Shown here: positions 26,429-35,647 of the stretch, in pieces
How the letters are laid out: the number at the start of each line of letters is the position of its first letter
Numbering within the stretch: position 1 is the first letter of the stretch
NCBI GenBank assembly: GCA_020161615.1
Contig: JAIUPD010000009.1
Location: forward strand, 62,001-126,000
DNA: 64,000 bases
Origin: Pseudomonadota bacterium
GTDB lineage: Bacteria; Pseudomonadota; Alphaproteobacteria; Rhodobacterales; Rhodobacteraceae
Direction of reading: 5' to 3'
Notes under the pieces: model-generated
Databases searched by the model: none
Told to the model about the DNA's origin: nothing
The model's input: the letters and a program-made list of their open reading frames with translations, nothing else
Translations under genes and position numbers: made by a program

Positions 26429-27360
26429 GAAAGGAAACCGCGCTCGCGGATCAGGGCCAGCAGATCGGCGAGCGATTCCTCGACGCTGCGGCCGGTGGTG
26501 TCGAGCTTGGCGCGGGCCTGATCATAAAGCGTCTCGCGGCTGGTGAGGATGAACTTGAGCTGGTCCATCGCCTCGGGGTTGCCGGCCATGGGGCGCATGT
26601 CGCCCTGGGCGCGGACCCGGTTCATGTGCTCGGCGGGCGCGGCCTTGACCCAGATGGTGTGAAAACTCGACAGCAGGGTCTTGAAGGTCTCGGGCTCGGA
26701 AACGATGCCACCGGCGACGGCTAGGATCATCGCCTCATGCGTGGCGATGACGCGGCCCAGCGCCTGCGCTTCCAGACGGCGGTAGCCTTCCTGCCCGTAG
26801 AAGGCCATGACCTCGTTCACCGGCATGCCGGCCTGTTCCTCGATCTCGCGGTTCAGCTCGACAAAGGGCAGGCCCAGCGCGGCCCCGGCCATGGCACCCA
26901 AGGTCGATTTCCCCGCTCCGCGCAGGCCGATCAGCGCGATCCGGTGGCGGCGCGCCGTCGCCTCGGGCTGCGGCAGCAGATGGTCCAGAACCTGCGCGCG
27001 CACTTCGGCCGGGGCGGCGCGGTAGAGTTCGGCGACCCTGAGCGCTTCCGAGGTCCAGGGATCGTCCTCGCCCACCAGCCATTCGATGCGGTGGTCCAGC
27101 GCATCCGCCACCCGCTGCAAGAGGCCAATGGAGATATTGCCCTCGCCGGCCTCCAGCAGCGCGAGATAGCGCGGCGAGACGCCCGAAACCTCGGACAGGA
27201 CGCGGCGGGGAATGCCCTTCAGCTCACGCGCCTTGCGCACCCGTTCGCCGACGCGCAGGATCAGCGCCCGCACGGCCGCTTCGCCGCGGCTGTCCGGGTC
27301 GGGGGCGAGCGTCTCGCCGCGGAAATTGGTGATCTCGGACATTTCGGGATCGGCGATCAT
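26425..27360 (-). CDS. boxR: BoxR/BzdR-type regulator: HTH fused to shikimate kinase-like domain
   Basis: 311 residues. An XRE-type HTH at about residues 33-87 (VRKARELKGIPRRVLSEVSG) is joined to a shikimate kinase-like domain with the Walker A motif GLRGAGKST. BoxR and BzdR of Azoarcus use this layout to sense benzoyl-CoA and repress benzoate genes. Start may be the ATG at 27360 or the one at 27342; neither has a good ribosome-binding site. It overlaps the next gene by four bases. Its promoter (TTGTTT, 17 bp, TAGGGT on the minus strand) carries TGCA elements, so autoregulation is likely. Confidence 0.92.
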   Translation of the reverse strand: MIADPEMSEITNFRGETLAPDPDSRGEAAVRALILRVGERVRKARELKGIPRRVLSEVSGVSPRYLALLEAGEGNISIGLLQRVADALDHRIEWLVGEDDPWTSEALRVAELYRAAPAEVRAQVLDHLLPQPEATARRHRIALIGLRGAGKSTLGAMAGAALGLPFVELNREIEEQAGMPVNEVMAFYGQEGYRRLEAQALGRVIATHEAMILAVAGGIVSEPETFKTLLSSFHTIWVKAAPAEHMNRVRAQGDMRPMAGNPEAMDQLKFILTSRETLYDQARAKLDTTGRSVEESLADLLALIRERGFLS

Positions 27361-27373
27361 TTCGGAACAATAG

Positions 27374-27440
27374 TGCACAACCCTAGGCGATGCCGGAGGC
27401 CCAAACAATAGGCATCCGGCGCGCACCGCCGGTCAGTGCA
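27374..27440 (-). promoter_or_regulatory. boxR promoter with TGCA operators
   Basis: Minus-strand -35 TTGTTT (27403-27408) and -10 TAGGGT (27380-27385), 17 bp apart. GTGCAC (27373-27378; TGCA 27374-27377) covers the expected start site and a second TGCA lies at 27437-27440, 63 bp away (six helical turns). Confidence 0.5.
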
Positions 27441-27860
27441 TTATCCTGCCGGGGCTTCGATCTGCCCCAGGACCAGCGCGCGGATCTCGACCGGGGGTGG
27501 TTCCTTGGCAAAGGCGCTGGCCTTGACGAAGACGCAGGTGAAGCGCCCTTCGAAGCAATGCACCCCGTCCTGATAGCCGCCCACCCGCCAGTCGATCGAG
27601 GTCTCGCCCAGCCTTGTCGGCGCCACCTCGCAGATCAGCCGGTGGCGCGGCGTCATCGGCGCCAGGAAATCCAGCGCCATATGCACGAAGGGCGTGCCCA
27701 GGTCACGGTCCAGATCCATCTGGAACCAGCCGCCGCCCAGGTGATGCTCCCACCAGCCATTGATCGCATCGAGGGCGAAGGCCGGAATCCGCGCCGTATA
27801 GACGATCTTCGCCGGGTCGCAATCGCCCCAGGCGATGCGGATCTCGTGCCGGTAGGGCAT
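27441..27860 (-). CDS. 4-hydroxybenzoyl-CoA-thioesterase-like hotdog enzyme
   Basis: 139 residues. Starts RHEIRIAWGDCDPAKIVYTA, the FcbC/YbgC-type hotdog signature with the catalytic Asp in WGDCDPA. It would hydrolyse an aromatic acyl-CoA. The ATG at 27860 shares its A with the stop of boxA (TGATG). Thioesterases of this kind occur in box clusters, where they may release trapped or misprocessed aryl-CoA and regenerate CoA; this role is inferred from context. Confidence 0.92.
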   Translation of the reverse strand: MPYRHEIRIAWGDCDPAKIVYTARIPAFALDAINGWWEHHLGGGWFQMDLDRDLGTPFVHMALDFLAPMTPRHRLICEVAPTRLGETSIDWRVGGYQDGVHCFEGRFTCVFVKASAFAKEPPPVEIRALVLGQIEAPAG

Positions 27861-29041
27861 CAATAGGTCTCGACGTGGTAGCGGCCTTCGTCGCGCATCG
27901 CGTCGCGGGTCGCCTCCCAGGCCTGCCCGGTGCTTTCGCTGATCGAGCGGAAGGCCTCTTCGACGCCCTGCTCCATGCCCCGAAGGCCGCAGATGTAGAT
28001 ATGCGTCCTGGGATCGGCCAGCAGATCCGCCACCGCATCCTGTTCGGCCATCATCCGGTGCTGGACGTATTCCTTGGGCTGCCCGGGCTGGCGGCTGAAC
28101 ACGAGGTGCTTTTTCAGCAGCTTCTCGGGCACTTTGCCCAGGGGACCGAAATAGGGCAGCGAATCCGGGGTGCGGGCGCCGAAGAACATGGTCAGGTCGC
28201 CACTGCCGCCCGCCTTGCTGCGCTGGCGGCGCATGGTGAAGGCGCGAAACGGGGCCGAGCCGGTGCCGGTGCAGACCATCAGCAGGCGCGCCGAGGGATC
28301 CTCGGGCATCAGGAAGGTGGCGCCGAAGGGGCCGGTCACCTTGATCTCGTCGCCGATCTTCAGGTCGCAGACATAGTTCGAGCACAGGCCCTGTTCCTCG
28401 CGCTTCACGGTCAGCGAGAGGTTGTTGAAATTCGGCCGCTCCCCGTCGCGCGGGCTGGACACGGAATAGAGGCGCGGCAGATGGGCCTTGCCGTCCTTGT
28501 CGGTGCCGGGGGGGATGATGCCGATCGACTGCCCCTCGAGCACCGGGAAAGGCTGGGCCCCGAAATCGAGGATGATGTGCCGCACGTCCGACCCCGATTC
28601 CCCGGATGTCAGGCGGAAATTGCCGGTCACCCGGGCGGTGGCGGGCTTGCCCAGGTTATAGAGGTTCACCGAGGGTTTCGCGGCACTGGCGGGCGCCTTC
28701 GACTTGCCCCCGGCCCCGGCATGGGCCTCGGCCAGCAGGGCGGCCATGGCGTCATCCAGCGCCTCGACCCCCGAGGATTCGCCGATATCGGCCTGCGCCG
28801 GCAGTTCCTGCCACTCGAATTGCTCGTCCAGCGAATAGGGCGTCTCGACCACGCGCCATTCGTCGATGGAGCCGGTCGGGCAGACCGGAATGCAATCCAT
28901 GCAGAAATCGCATTTCTCGGCATCGACCACGACGTTGTTGTCGTCATGGGTGATCGCCTCGACCGGGCAGGTCATCTCGCAGGTGTAGCAGCGGATGCAG
29001 ATTTCCGGGTCGATCAGATGCTGTTTGAGGGGCTTGTTCAT
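27860..29041 (-). CDS. boxA: Benzoyl-CoA 2,3-epoxidase, reductase component BoxA
   Basis: 393 residues. Two 4Fe-4S ferredoxin motifs open the protein (CIRCYTCEMTCP and CDFCMDCIPVCP), followed by a linker and a ferredoxin-NADP reductase module with FAD motif RLYSVSSP and NADP segments VCTGTGSAPFRA and YICGLRGMEQGV. It passes electrons from NADPH to BoxB. Start at ATG 29041, overlapping the stop of the upstream small gene (ATGA). Length is close to known BoxA. Confidence 0.97.
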   Translation of the reverse strand: MNKPLKQHLIDPEICIRCYTCEMTCPVEAITHDDNNVVVDAEKCDFCMDCIPVCPTGSIDEWRVVETPYSLDEQFEWQELPAQADIGESSGVEALDDAMAALLAEAHAGAGGKSKAPASAAKPSVNLYNLGKPATARVTGNFRLTSGESGSDVRHIILDFGAQPFPVLEGQSIGIIPPGTDKDGKAHLPRLYSVSSPRDGERPNFNNLSLTVKREEQGLCSNYVCDLKIGDEIKVTGPFGATFLMPEDPSARLLMVCTGTGSAPFRAFTMRRQRSKAGGSGDLTMFFGARTPDSLPYFGPLGKVPEKLLKKHLVFSRQPGQPKEYVQHRMMAEQDAVADLLADPRTHIYICGLRGMEQGVEEAFRSISESTGQAWEATRDAMRDEGRYHVETY

Positions 29042-29193
29042 GCGCGGTTTGTCCGGGGGTGCAGCACCGTCTCGGGCAGACGGCTCAGTTCGAGCAGGCT
29101 CCAGCACAGGCCCGCGCAATCGACGCAGCCGAGGCAGGCGCCATTGCCAAGGGGCTTTCCAGAGGCTTGCAGGGCAGAACGTTCAACGGGCAT
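29038..29193 (-). CDS. Small four-cysteine protein between boxB and boxA
   Basis: 51 residues beginning MPVERSALQASGK. Cys20, Cys23, Cys26 and Cys30 form C-x2-C-x2-C-x3-C, followed by WSLLELSRLPE. Preceded by an excellent ribosome-binding site (GGAGGT, six bases before the ATG) and overlapping boxA by ATGA, so translationally coupled. No assigned family that I recognise. The cysteine set resembles an Fe-S or zinc site; a role in loading or protecting the BoxA clusters is plausible but unproven. Confidence 0.75.
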   Translation of the reverse strand: MPVERSALQASGKPLGNGACLGCVDCAGLCWSLLELSRLPETVLHPRTNRA

Positions 29194-29278
29194 CGGGACC
29201 TCCCTTCCGTTTGCCGGGCTGGCAGGCCGGGGCCAGGGGGCCCCGCCCTTCGTCATCATGGGCTGGCCGTGCGTCAGG

Positions 29279-29302
29279 CGTAGGGTGGGGTTTCACCCCA
29301 CC
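29279..29302 (+). repeat. CGTAGG palindrome upstream of the four-cysteine gene
   Basis: CGTAGG head then stem GGTGGGG/CCCCACC with loop TTTCA. It sits in the 126-base boxB to small-gene spacer and may fold in the box transcript. Same sequence as the copy at 25347. Confidence 0.75.
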
Positions 29303-29319
29303 GCCGCCCGCGGCCTGCC

Positions 29320-30771
<1,452 letters not shown>

Positions 30772-30788
30772 GGGTTCCTCCACAAGAT

Positions 30789-30850
30789 GGTGCGCAGTGA
30801 ATGCGCACCGTACGGCTTGGGTCTGTAGGGTGCGCATTCATTGCGCACCC
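30789..30850. repeat. Inverted doublet of CGTAGG-type palindromes between boxC and boxB
   Basis: GGTGCGCA/TGCGCACC then GTACGG (30789-30815); GTAGG with stem GGGTGCGCA/TGCGCACCC (30826-30850). Opposite orientations, 62 bases in total. They fill the boxC-boxB spacer, so they are transcribed in the box mRNA. Confidence 0.8.
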
Positions 30851-30860
30851 CTGTCATTCG

Positions 30861-32519
30861 TCACACGCGCTGCATGTTGTAATCGCCGCGCACGCCGGTG
30901 CCGTAGCGCTGCAGCGCGCCATCCTTGCCGGTGGCGTTGGGGCGATTGAAGATCCAGTTCTGCCAGGCGGTCAGGCGACCGAAGATCCGGGTCTCCATCG
31001 TCTCGGGGCCGGCGAAGCGCAGGTTGGCTTCCATGCCGGTCATCGCATCCGGGCTGAACGAGGCGCGCTCTTCCATGAAGATGCGGATCTCGTCTTCCCA
31101 GTCGATGTCGTCGAAGGCTTCGGTGACCAGGCCCATCTCCATCGCGTCGTCCGATTCCATCGCCTCGCCGATCTTGCCTTTCAGCGAAGTGACCGCCTCG
31201 GGCTCGCCGAGAAAGCGGGTTTCCAGACGGGTCAGGTCGTTGCCCATCGGGAAGGGACCGAAATTGCCCTCGGACAGGGTGACGGTGGCGACCGGGCGAT
31301 TGTCGCCCTCGAACTCGCCCTCCATCATGTAGCTGCGGTCGGAGGCCCAGAGCAGTTCCGCCAGGAAGCCCGCGTAGCACGAGCCATTCTCGACCAGCGC
31401 CACCAGCGAGCGCGAGGTCACGTCGACCCGTTTCAGCACCCGCTTCCAGTATTGCAGGATCTCGCGGGCCAGCCAGTGATCCTTGTTTTCCAGTAGGAAG
31501 GCCTCATGCGCCAGCACGGCCTCAGGGTCGCCCTGGGTGCGGAACACCACGAGGCCCAACTCCATCTCGTTCAGGCGCAGTTCCAGGATCGCGTCGTCGA
31601 ATTCGCGGGCGAGGCGCAGCATCCAGGATTGGTCACCCTCGGCCACCAATGCCTCGGCCGAGGCGGGAACATCCCGGTCGGGACCGTTCAGCGTGATCGT
31701 CGCCTTGCGTCCCTCGCGGTCCACATCGACCTCGACCAGCGAGTAATGGATCGAGCCATTCTCATCCACGGTCTTCTTGAGCGGGTTCAGCCTGATCCCC
31801 TCGCCCGTGGCCTTGTCCGAGGCTTCGGCGAATTCCCGGGCGCGCTGCGCGACGGTTTCATCGAATTTCGAGGTCGCGACAACCTCGTCCACCAGCCGCC
31901 AATCCTTGGCGCGCTTGCCCTTGATGCCTTCTTCCAGCGAGCAGAAGATATCGGCCAGGTCCCGGCGCACCTTGCGCTTGTCGGTGACGCGGGTCAGGCC
32001 GCCGGTGCCGGGCAGCACGGCCAGAAGCGGCACTTCCGGCAGCGACACCGAGGAAGCGCTGTCATCGACCAGCATGATATGGTTGCAGGCCAGCGCCAGC
32101 TCATAGCCGCCGCCCGCGCAGGCGCCCTTCACGGCCGCGAGGTATTTCTGGCCCGAATCCGCCTCGGCGGCCTCGAAGGTGTTCCGGGTCTCGTTGGTGA
32201 ATTTGCAGAAGTTGACCTTGTGGGCATGGGTCGCGCCGCCCAGCATGCGGATATTGGCGCCGGCGCAGAACACCTTGTCCTTGCCCGAGCGCATGACCAC
32301 GACCTTCACCTCGGGATGCTCGAAGCGCATGCGTTGCACGATATCGGCCAGCTCGATGTCGACGCCCAGATCGTAGCTGTTCAGCTTCAACTGGTAGCCG
32401 TCGAAAAGCCCGCCATTCTCGTCCACATCCATCGTCAGATTGGCGACGGCGCCGTCGTAGTCCACGCGCCAATGGCGGTACTGGGACGGGTCGGTCTGGA
32501 AGTTGATGCGCTTGGTCAC
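30861..32519 (-). CDS. boxC: 2,3-Epoxybenzoyl-CoA dihydrolase BoxC
   Basis: 552 residues. Crotonase-superfamily enzyme that opens the ring of 2,3-epoxybenzoyl-CoA to 3,4-dehydroadipyl-CoA semialdehyde and formate. N-terminal crotonase segments FCAGANIRML and GACAGGGYELALACN and a long C-terminal half (LVALVENGSCYAGFLAELL) are typical of BoxC. A GTG at 32519 is the best start: AGGGAGGA lies just upstream and no ATG is nearby. First gene of the second box unit. Confidence 0.96.
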   Translation of the reverse strand: MTKRINFQTDPSQYRHWRVDYDGAVANLTMDVDENGGLFDGYQLKLNSYDLGVDIELADIVQRMRFEHPEVKVVVMRSGKDKVFCAGANIRMLGGATHAHKVNFCKFTNETRNTFEAAEADSGQKYLAAVKGACAGGGYELALACNHIMLVDDSASSVSLPEVPLLAVLPGTGGLTRVTDKRKVRRDLADIFCSLEEGIKGKRAKDWRLVDEVVATSKFDETVAQRAREFAEASDKATGEGIRLNPLKKTVDENGSIHYSLVEVDVDREGRKATITLNGPDRDVPASAEALVAEGDQSWMLRLAREFDDAILELRLNEMELGLVVFRTQGDPEAVLAHEAFLLENKDHWLAREILQYWKRVLKRVDVTSRSLVALVENGSCYAGFLAELLWASDRSYMMEGEFEGDNRPVATVTLSEGNFGPFPMGNDLTRLETRFLGEPEAVTSLKGKIGEAMESDDAMEMGLVTEAFDDIDWEDEIRIFMEERASFSPDAMTGMEANLRFAGPETMETRIFGRLTAWQNWIFNRPNATGKDGALQRYGTGVRGDYNMQRV

Positions 32520-32559
32520 TGGAATCCTCCCTGGGGTCCGTCGGCAGCCTTGGTTGCGA

Positions 32560-32668
32560 TGCACAATAATGCCGACATGGTAAGCGGTAAATACCTATTT
32601 TGCCGAAAGACCGGCAGAAGTGCAAAATATTTCCACCAATCTGGGGCAGATTTTTGCATTATAGTGCA
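32560..32668 (-). promoter_or_regulatory. boxC promoter with TGCA operators
   Basis: Minus-strand -35 TTGCAC (32620-32625) and -10 CAAAAT (32597-32602), 17 bp apart. TGCA elements at 32560-32563, 32621-32624 (inside the -35), 32655-32658 and 32665-32668; the last two are exactly 10 bp apart on one helix face. Probable BoxR sites; four TGCA in 139 bases is far above what this base composition would give. Confidence 0.6.
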
Positions 32669-33090
32669 TTTTCTGCCTCGACGCGAGCCCGGAGCTCGGC
32701 AACCTGCCGCTGATCCAGCCCCATCACCGACTCACCGCCGCGCCGGAACCCCTCGCGCAGGGCGGCCTCGGACAGCGGCAGGATGCGGACAGCGGCTGCC
32801 TCGCGGCCCATGCGGCGCTTCAACCCGGCATTGGCCAGCTGGATCAGGCCGCGCATGAGTTCCCGCTCGGCCGAAGCTTGCGGCAGGGCGGACCAGACGC
32901 CTTCCCAGAATTCATGCGCTTCCCAATAAAACCCCGCGCGAAACGCCGCCAGACCCCCAGCAAAGGCGGGGCTGGCGGCAAGTTCCTGGGCGGTCAGCCC
33001 CTCAAGCCCCGACAGCGCCGGGGCGAACAGCGCTGGGTCCGGGCGCGGATTACGGCCCGGCAGATGCGGCGCGGGGGGCAGCGGGGTCAC
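32659..33090 (-). CDS. DUF309 domain protein in the benzoate-CoA ligase operon
   Basis: 143 residues. The conserved core GFYWEAHEFWEGVWSALP (Y-x2-H-E-x2-E-x2-W) defines DUF309, a helical family of unknown biochemical role. Starts with GTG at 33090, overlapping the hydrolase stop (GTGA). It ends 139 bases before boxC, within reach of the boxC operators. A metal-binding helix pair is suggested by the H and E residues; its place in benzoate breakdown is unclear. Confidence 0.88.
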   Translation of the reverse strand: MTPLPPAPHLPGRNPRPDPALFAPALSGLEGLTAQELAASPAFAGGLAAFRAGFYWEAHEFWEGVWSALPQASAERELMRGLIQLANAGLKRRMGREAAAVRILPLSEAALREGFRRGGESVMGLDQRQVAELRARVEAENAL

Positions 33091-33899
33091 ACGCCCTCGG
33101 GCTGTGCAGCCTCATGCGCCATCAGGCGGGCGGTGAAGAAGCGCACCGCCTCCAGCACCGCCTCGGGCTGGTCGAACTGCGGCGAATGGCGACAATCCTC
33201 CAGCGCCAGCACATCGACCGGCGCATAGGAGCGGGTCTCGAATTCCGCGACCTGCTTCATCGTGCCGTATTGGTCATCGACGCCCTGAATGACCAGGGCC
33301 GGGACGCGCAGGTAATCGATCACCTCGCTCACGTCCCATTTGGCGAAATCTGGGTTCAGCCAGGCATCGGCCCAGCCCCGGAAGGTGGTTTCGGGGTCGC
33401 GGTGGTACTTGCCCATCCTGCCGGCCATCTCCGGCCCGAAAGCCTCGGCCGCGCGGCGGATCTCGGCCAGGCCCATCGGCTCGGTGAAGACATGCGGCGC
33501 CATCAGCACGATGCCCCGCACGCGGAAATCCTCGACCCGGCCGGCGTATTCGGCGGCGATGGTGGCCCCGTCCGAATGGCCCATCAGGACGAAATGCGCG
33601 GCGCCGATCTGGTCCAGAACCTCGGGCAGGACGTCCCTGGCCTGCCGGGTCATGTAGTCGATGGGGAAGGGCAGATCGCCCGCATCGGACTGGCCGTAAT
33701 TGGCGCGCGAAAAGGCGAAGACGCCACGGCCCGTCGCCTTGGCCAACCGCTCGGGGAAGTCGCGCCACAGCGCCAGACAGCCCAGCCCCTCGTGCAGCAG
33801 CACGATCACCGGGCCCGCGTCGCGCTCACCCCAGGACGCCCATTCCAGCCGCTTGCCGCCCGCCGTCAGCCAGCCCTTGCCCGCGCGCCAGTCGATCAT
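33087..33899 (-). CDS. Alpha/beta hydrolase of the box cluster
   Basis: 270 residues. The nucleophile elbow GHSDGA (G-x-S-x-G), oxyanion segment LLHEGLGCLALW, an acid in QGVDDQYG and a final CRHSP histidine complete the triad. The ATG at 33899 overlaps the ligase stop (ATGA), and its own stop overlaps the DUF309 GTG. Hydrolases of this type occur in other box clusters and may cleave lactones or esters arising from the epoxide; substrate not shown. Confidence 0.9.
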   Translation of the reverse strand: MIDWRAGKGWLTAGGKRLEWASWGERDAGPVIVLLHEGLGCLALWRDFPERLAKATGRGVFAFSRANYGQSDAGDLPFPIDYMTRQARDVLPEVLDQIGAAHFVLMGHSDGATIAAEYAGRVEDFRVRGIVLMAPHVFTEPMGLAEIRRAAEAFGPEMAGRMGKYHRDPETTFRGWADAWLNPDFAKWDVSEVIDYLRVPALVIQGVDDQYGTMKQVAEFETRSYAPVDVLALEDCRHSPQFDQPEAVLEAVRFFTARLMAHEAAQPEGV

Positions 33900-35443
33900 G
33901 CCGCCGCCCCCGGCTCGCGCAGCTTGAAGCGCTGGATCTTGCCGGTGGCGGTCTTGGGCAATTCCTCGACCACGGTGACCCAACGGGGATATTTCCACAT
34001 GCCGATCTTTCCCTTGATATGATCCTTGAGCGTCTCGGTATCGAGCGTGGCGCCCTCTTTCAGCACGACGAAGGCGGCGGGCTTGATGAGGTCCTTGTCA
34101 TCGGCGCGGGCGACGACGGCGGCCTCCAGAATGCCCGGATATTCCACCAGCGCCTGTTCCACCTCGAACGGGCTGACCCAGATGCCCGAGACCTTGAACA
34201 TGTCATCCGTGCGCCCGCAATAGACGAAGCGGCCGTCCTTGGTGCGCTCGTATTTGTCGCCGGTGCGGGTCCAGTGGCCCTGAAAGGTGCTCAGGCTCTT
34301 GGACCGGCGGTTCCAGTACCCCTCGGCGCTGGACGGGCCGCGAACCAGCAATTCGCCCACTTCGCCCTCGGGCACGTCTTCGTCATGTTCGTCAACCAGC
34401 CGCACCTCATAGCCCGGCACCGCCACGCCCGAGGTGCCATAAACGATATCGCCCGGGCGGTTCGAGAGGAAGATGTGCAGCATCTCGGTCGAGCCCACGC
34501 CATCGACAATCTCGGCCGCCCAGAGCTTTTCCCAGCGCTCGCCGATATCGCGCGGCAGCGCCTCGCCGGCCGAGGTGCAGAGCCGCAGGGAATGGACCGG
34601 CGCCGTGCCCTTCTTCTCCTGCTCGGCCACCAGCGCAGCGTAAAGCGTCGGCACGCCGCAGAAGATCGTGGGCTTTTCCTGCGCCAGGATGTCGAACACC
34701 GCATCCGGCGTGGGACGTCCGGCGAAGATCACCGCGGTGGCGCCCGCCGCCATCGGGAAGGACATGGCATTGCCCAGCCCATAGGCGAAGAACATCTTCG
34801 CCGCGCTGAACACCGTATCATCCTCGCGGATGCCCAGAACCTGCGTCCCGAAGGTGTCGACCGTGGCCTTCAGGCTGGAATGGATGTGGCGCACGCCCTT
34901 CGGCACGCCGGTCGAGCCCGAGGAATAGAGCCAGAAGGCCAGCTCGTCGCCATGGGTTTCGACCGTATTGACCGGCTCGGCCCCGGCGACGAAATCGGCG
35001 TAGCTGATGCATTCGGTGCCGCATTCCTGCTTGTCGCCGATCACCACCACGGCGCGCAGGAAGCGATTGCCGTCGATGGCGGGCTTCACCGTCTCCCACA
35101 GCTGTTCCGAGACCACGAGGATCGAGGCGCGGCTGTCGTTCAGGATCGCCTCGTAGACCGAAGCCGACAGCAGCGTGTTCAGGGGCACCGGGATGGCGCC
35201 GGCCTTCAGCGCGCCCCAGAAGACCACCGGAAATTCGATCTGGTCGCGGACGATCATCGCGATCCGCTCTTCGCGCCGCACACCATGGCGGCCCAGCGCA
35301 CCCGCGAAGATGGCGGATTGTGCGGCCAGATCGCCGTAGCTCAGGCTGCGTCTTGCGCCATCGGCCTCGCGAAAGGCGGTCTTGGCGGCGCGTCCCTCGG
35401 TCACGTGGCGGTCTACGAAATAGACGGCTGCGTTTTCGTTCAT
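33896..35443 (-). CDS. bclA: Benzoate-CoA ligase
   Basis: 515 residues of the acyl-adenylate-forming superfamily, converting benzoate, ATP and CoA to benzoyl-CoA and AMP. The P-loop YSSGSTGVPKGV, the GVGSTEM core and the C-terminal LPKTATGKIQRFKLR with the catalytic lysine are intact. The PLNTLLSASVYEAILNDSRA region fits aryl-CoA ligases. The ATG at 35443 follows GGGAGGA. First gene of the three-gene ligase operon. Confidence 0.95.
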   Translation of the reverse strand: MNENAAVYFVDRHVTEGRAAKTAFREADGARRSLSYGDLAAQSAIFAGALGRHGVRREERIAMIVRDQIEFPVVFWGALKAGAIPVPLNTLLSASVYEAILNDSRASILVVSEQLWETVKPAIDGNRFLRAVVVIGDKQECGTECISYADFVAGAEPVNTVETHGDELAFWLYSSGSTGVPKGVRHIHSSLKATVDTFGTQVLGIREDDTVFSAAKMFFAYGLGNAMSFPMAAGATAVIFAGRPTPDAVFDILAQEKPTIFCGVPTLYAALVAEQEKKGTAPVHSLRLCTSAGEALPRDIGERWEKLWAAEIVDGVGSTEMLHIFLSNRPGDIVYGTSGVAVPGYEVRLVDEHDEDVPEGEVGELLVRGPSSAEGYWNRRSKSLSTFQGHWTRTGDKYERTKDGRFVYCGRTDDMFKVSGIWVSPFEVEQALVEYPGILEAAVVARADDKDLIKPAAFVVLKEGATLDTETLKDHIKGKIGMWKYPRWVTVVEELPKTATGKIQRFKLREPGAAA

Positions 35444-35510
35444 GAAAATCCTCCCGCGCGGGCACGGCCCCCTCCCGGGCCGGGCGCAGACTCGCGCCGC
35501 CGCTGTGCGA

Positions 35511-35570
35511 TATAGTGCAAAGATGGGGCGACGATGCAAGATGTTTGTTCTAGCGATGCACTTTCTTGCA
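35511..35570 (-). promoter_or_regulatory. bclA promoter with TGCA operators
   Basis: Minus-strand -35 TTGCAT (35534-35539) and -10 ACTATA (35511-35516), 17 bp apart. TGCA at 35516-35519, 35535-35538, 35557-35560 and 35567-35570; the last two are 10 bp apart as at boxC. The sites cover the -35 and the edge of the -10, fitting repression by a BoxR-type protein. Confidence 0.6.
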
Positions 35571-35647
35571 CAATCCTCTCGAAAGCACGCCATTGCCGCC
35601 GCCGGTTTTCCGCCTCAGATTAAGGCCATTCCCCGCAAGGAACCGCC

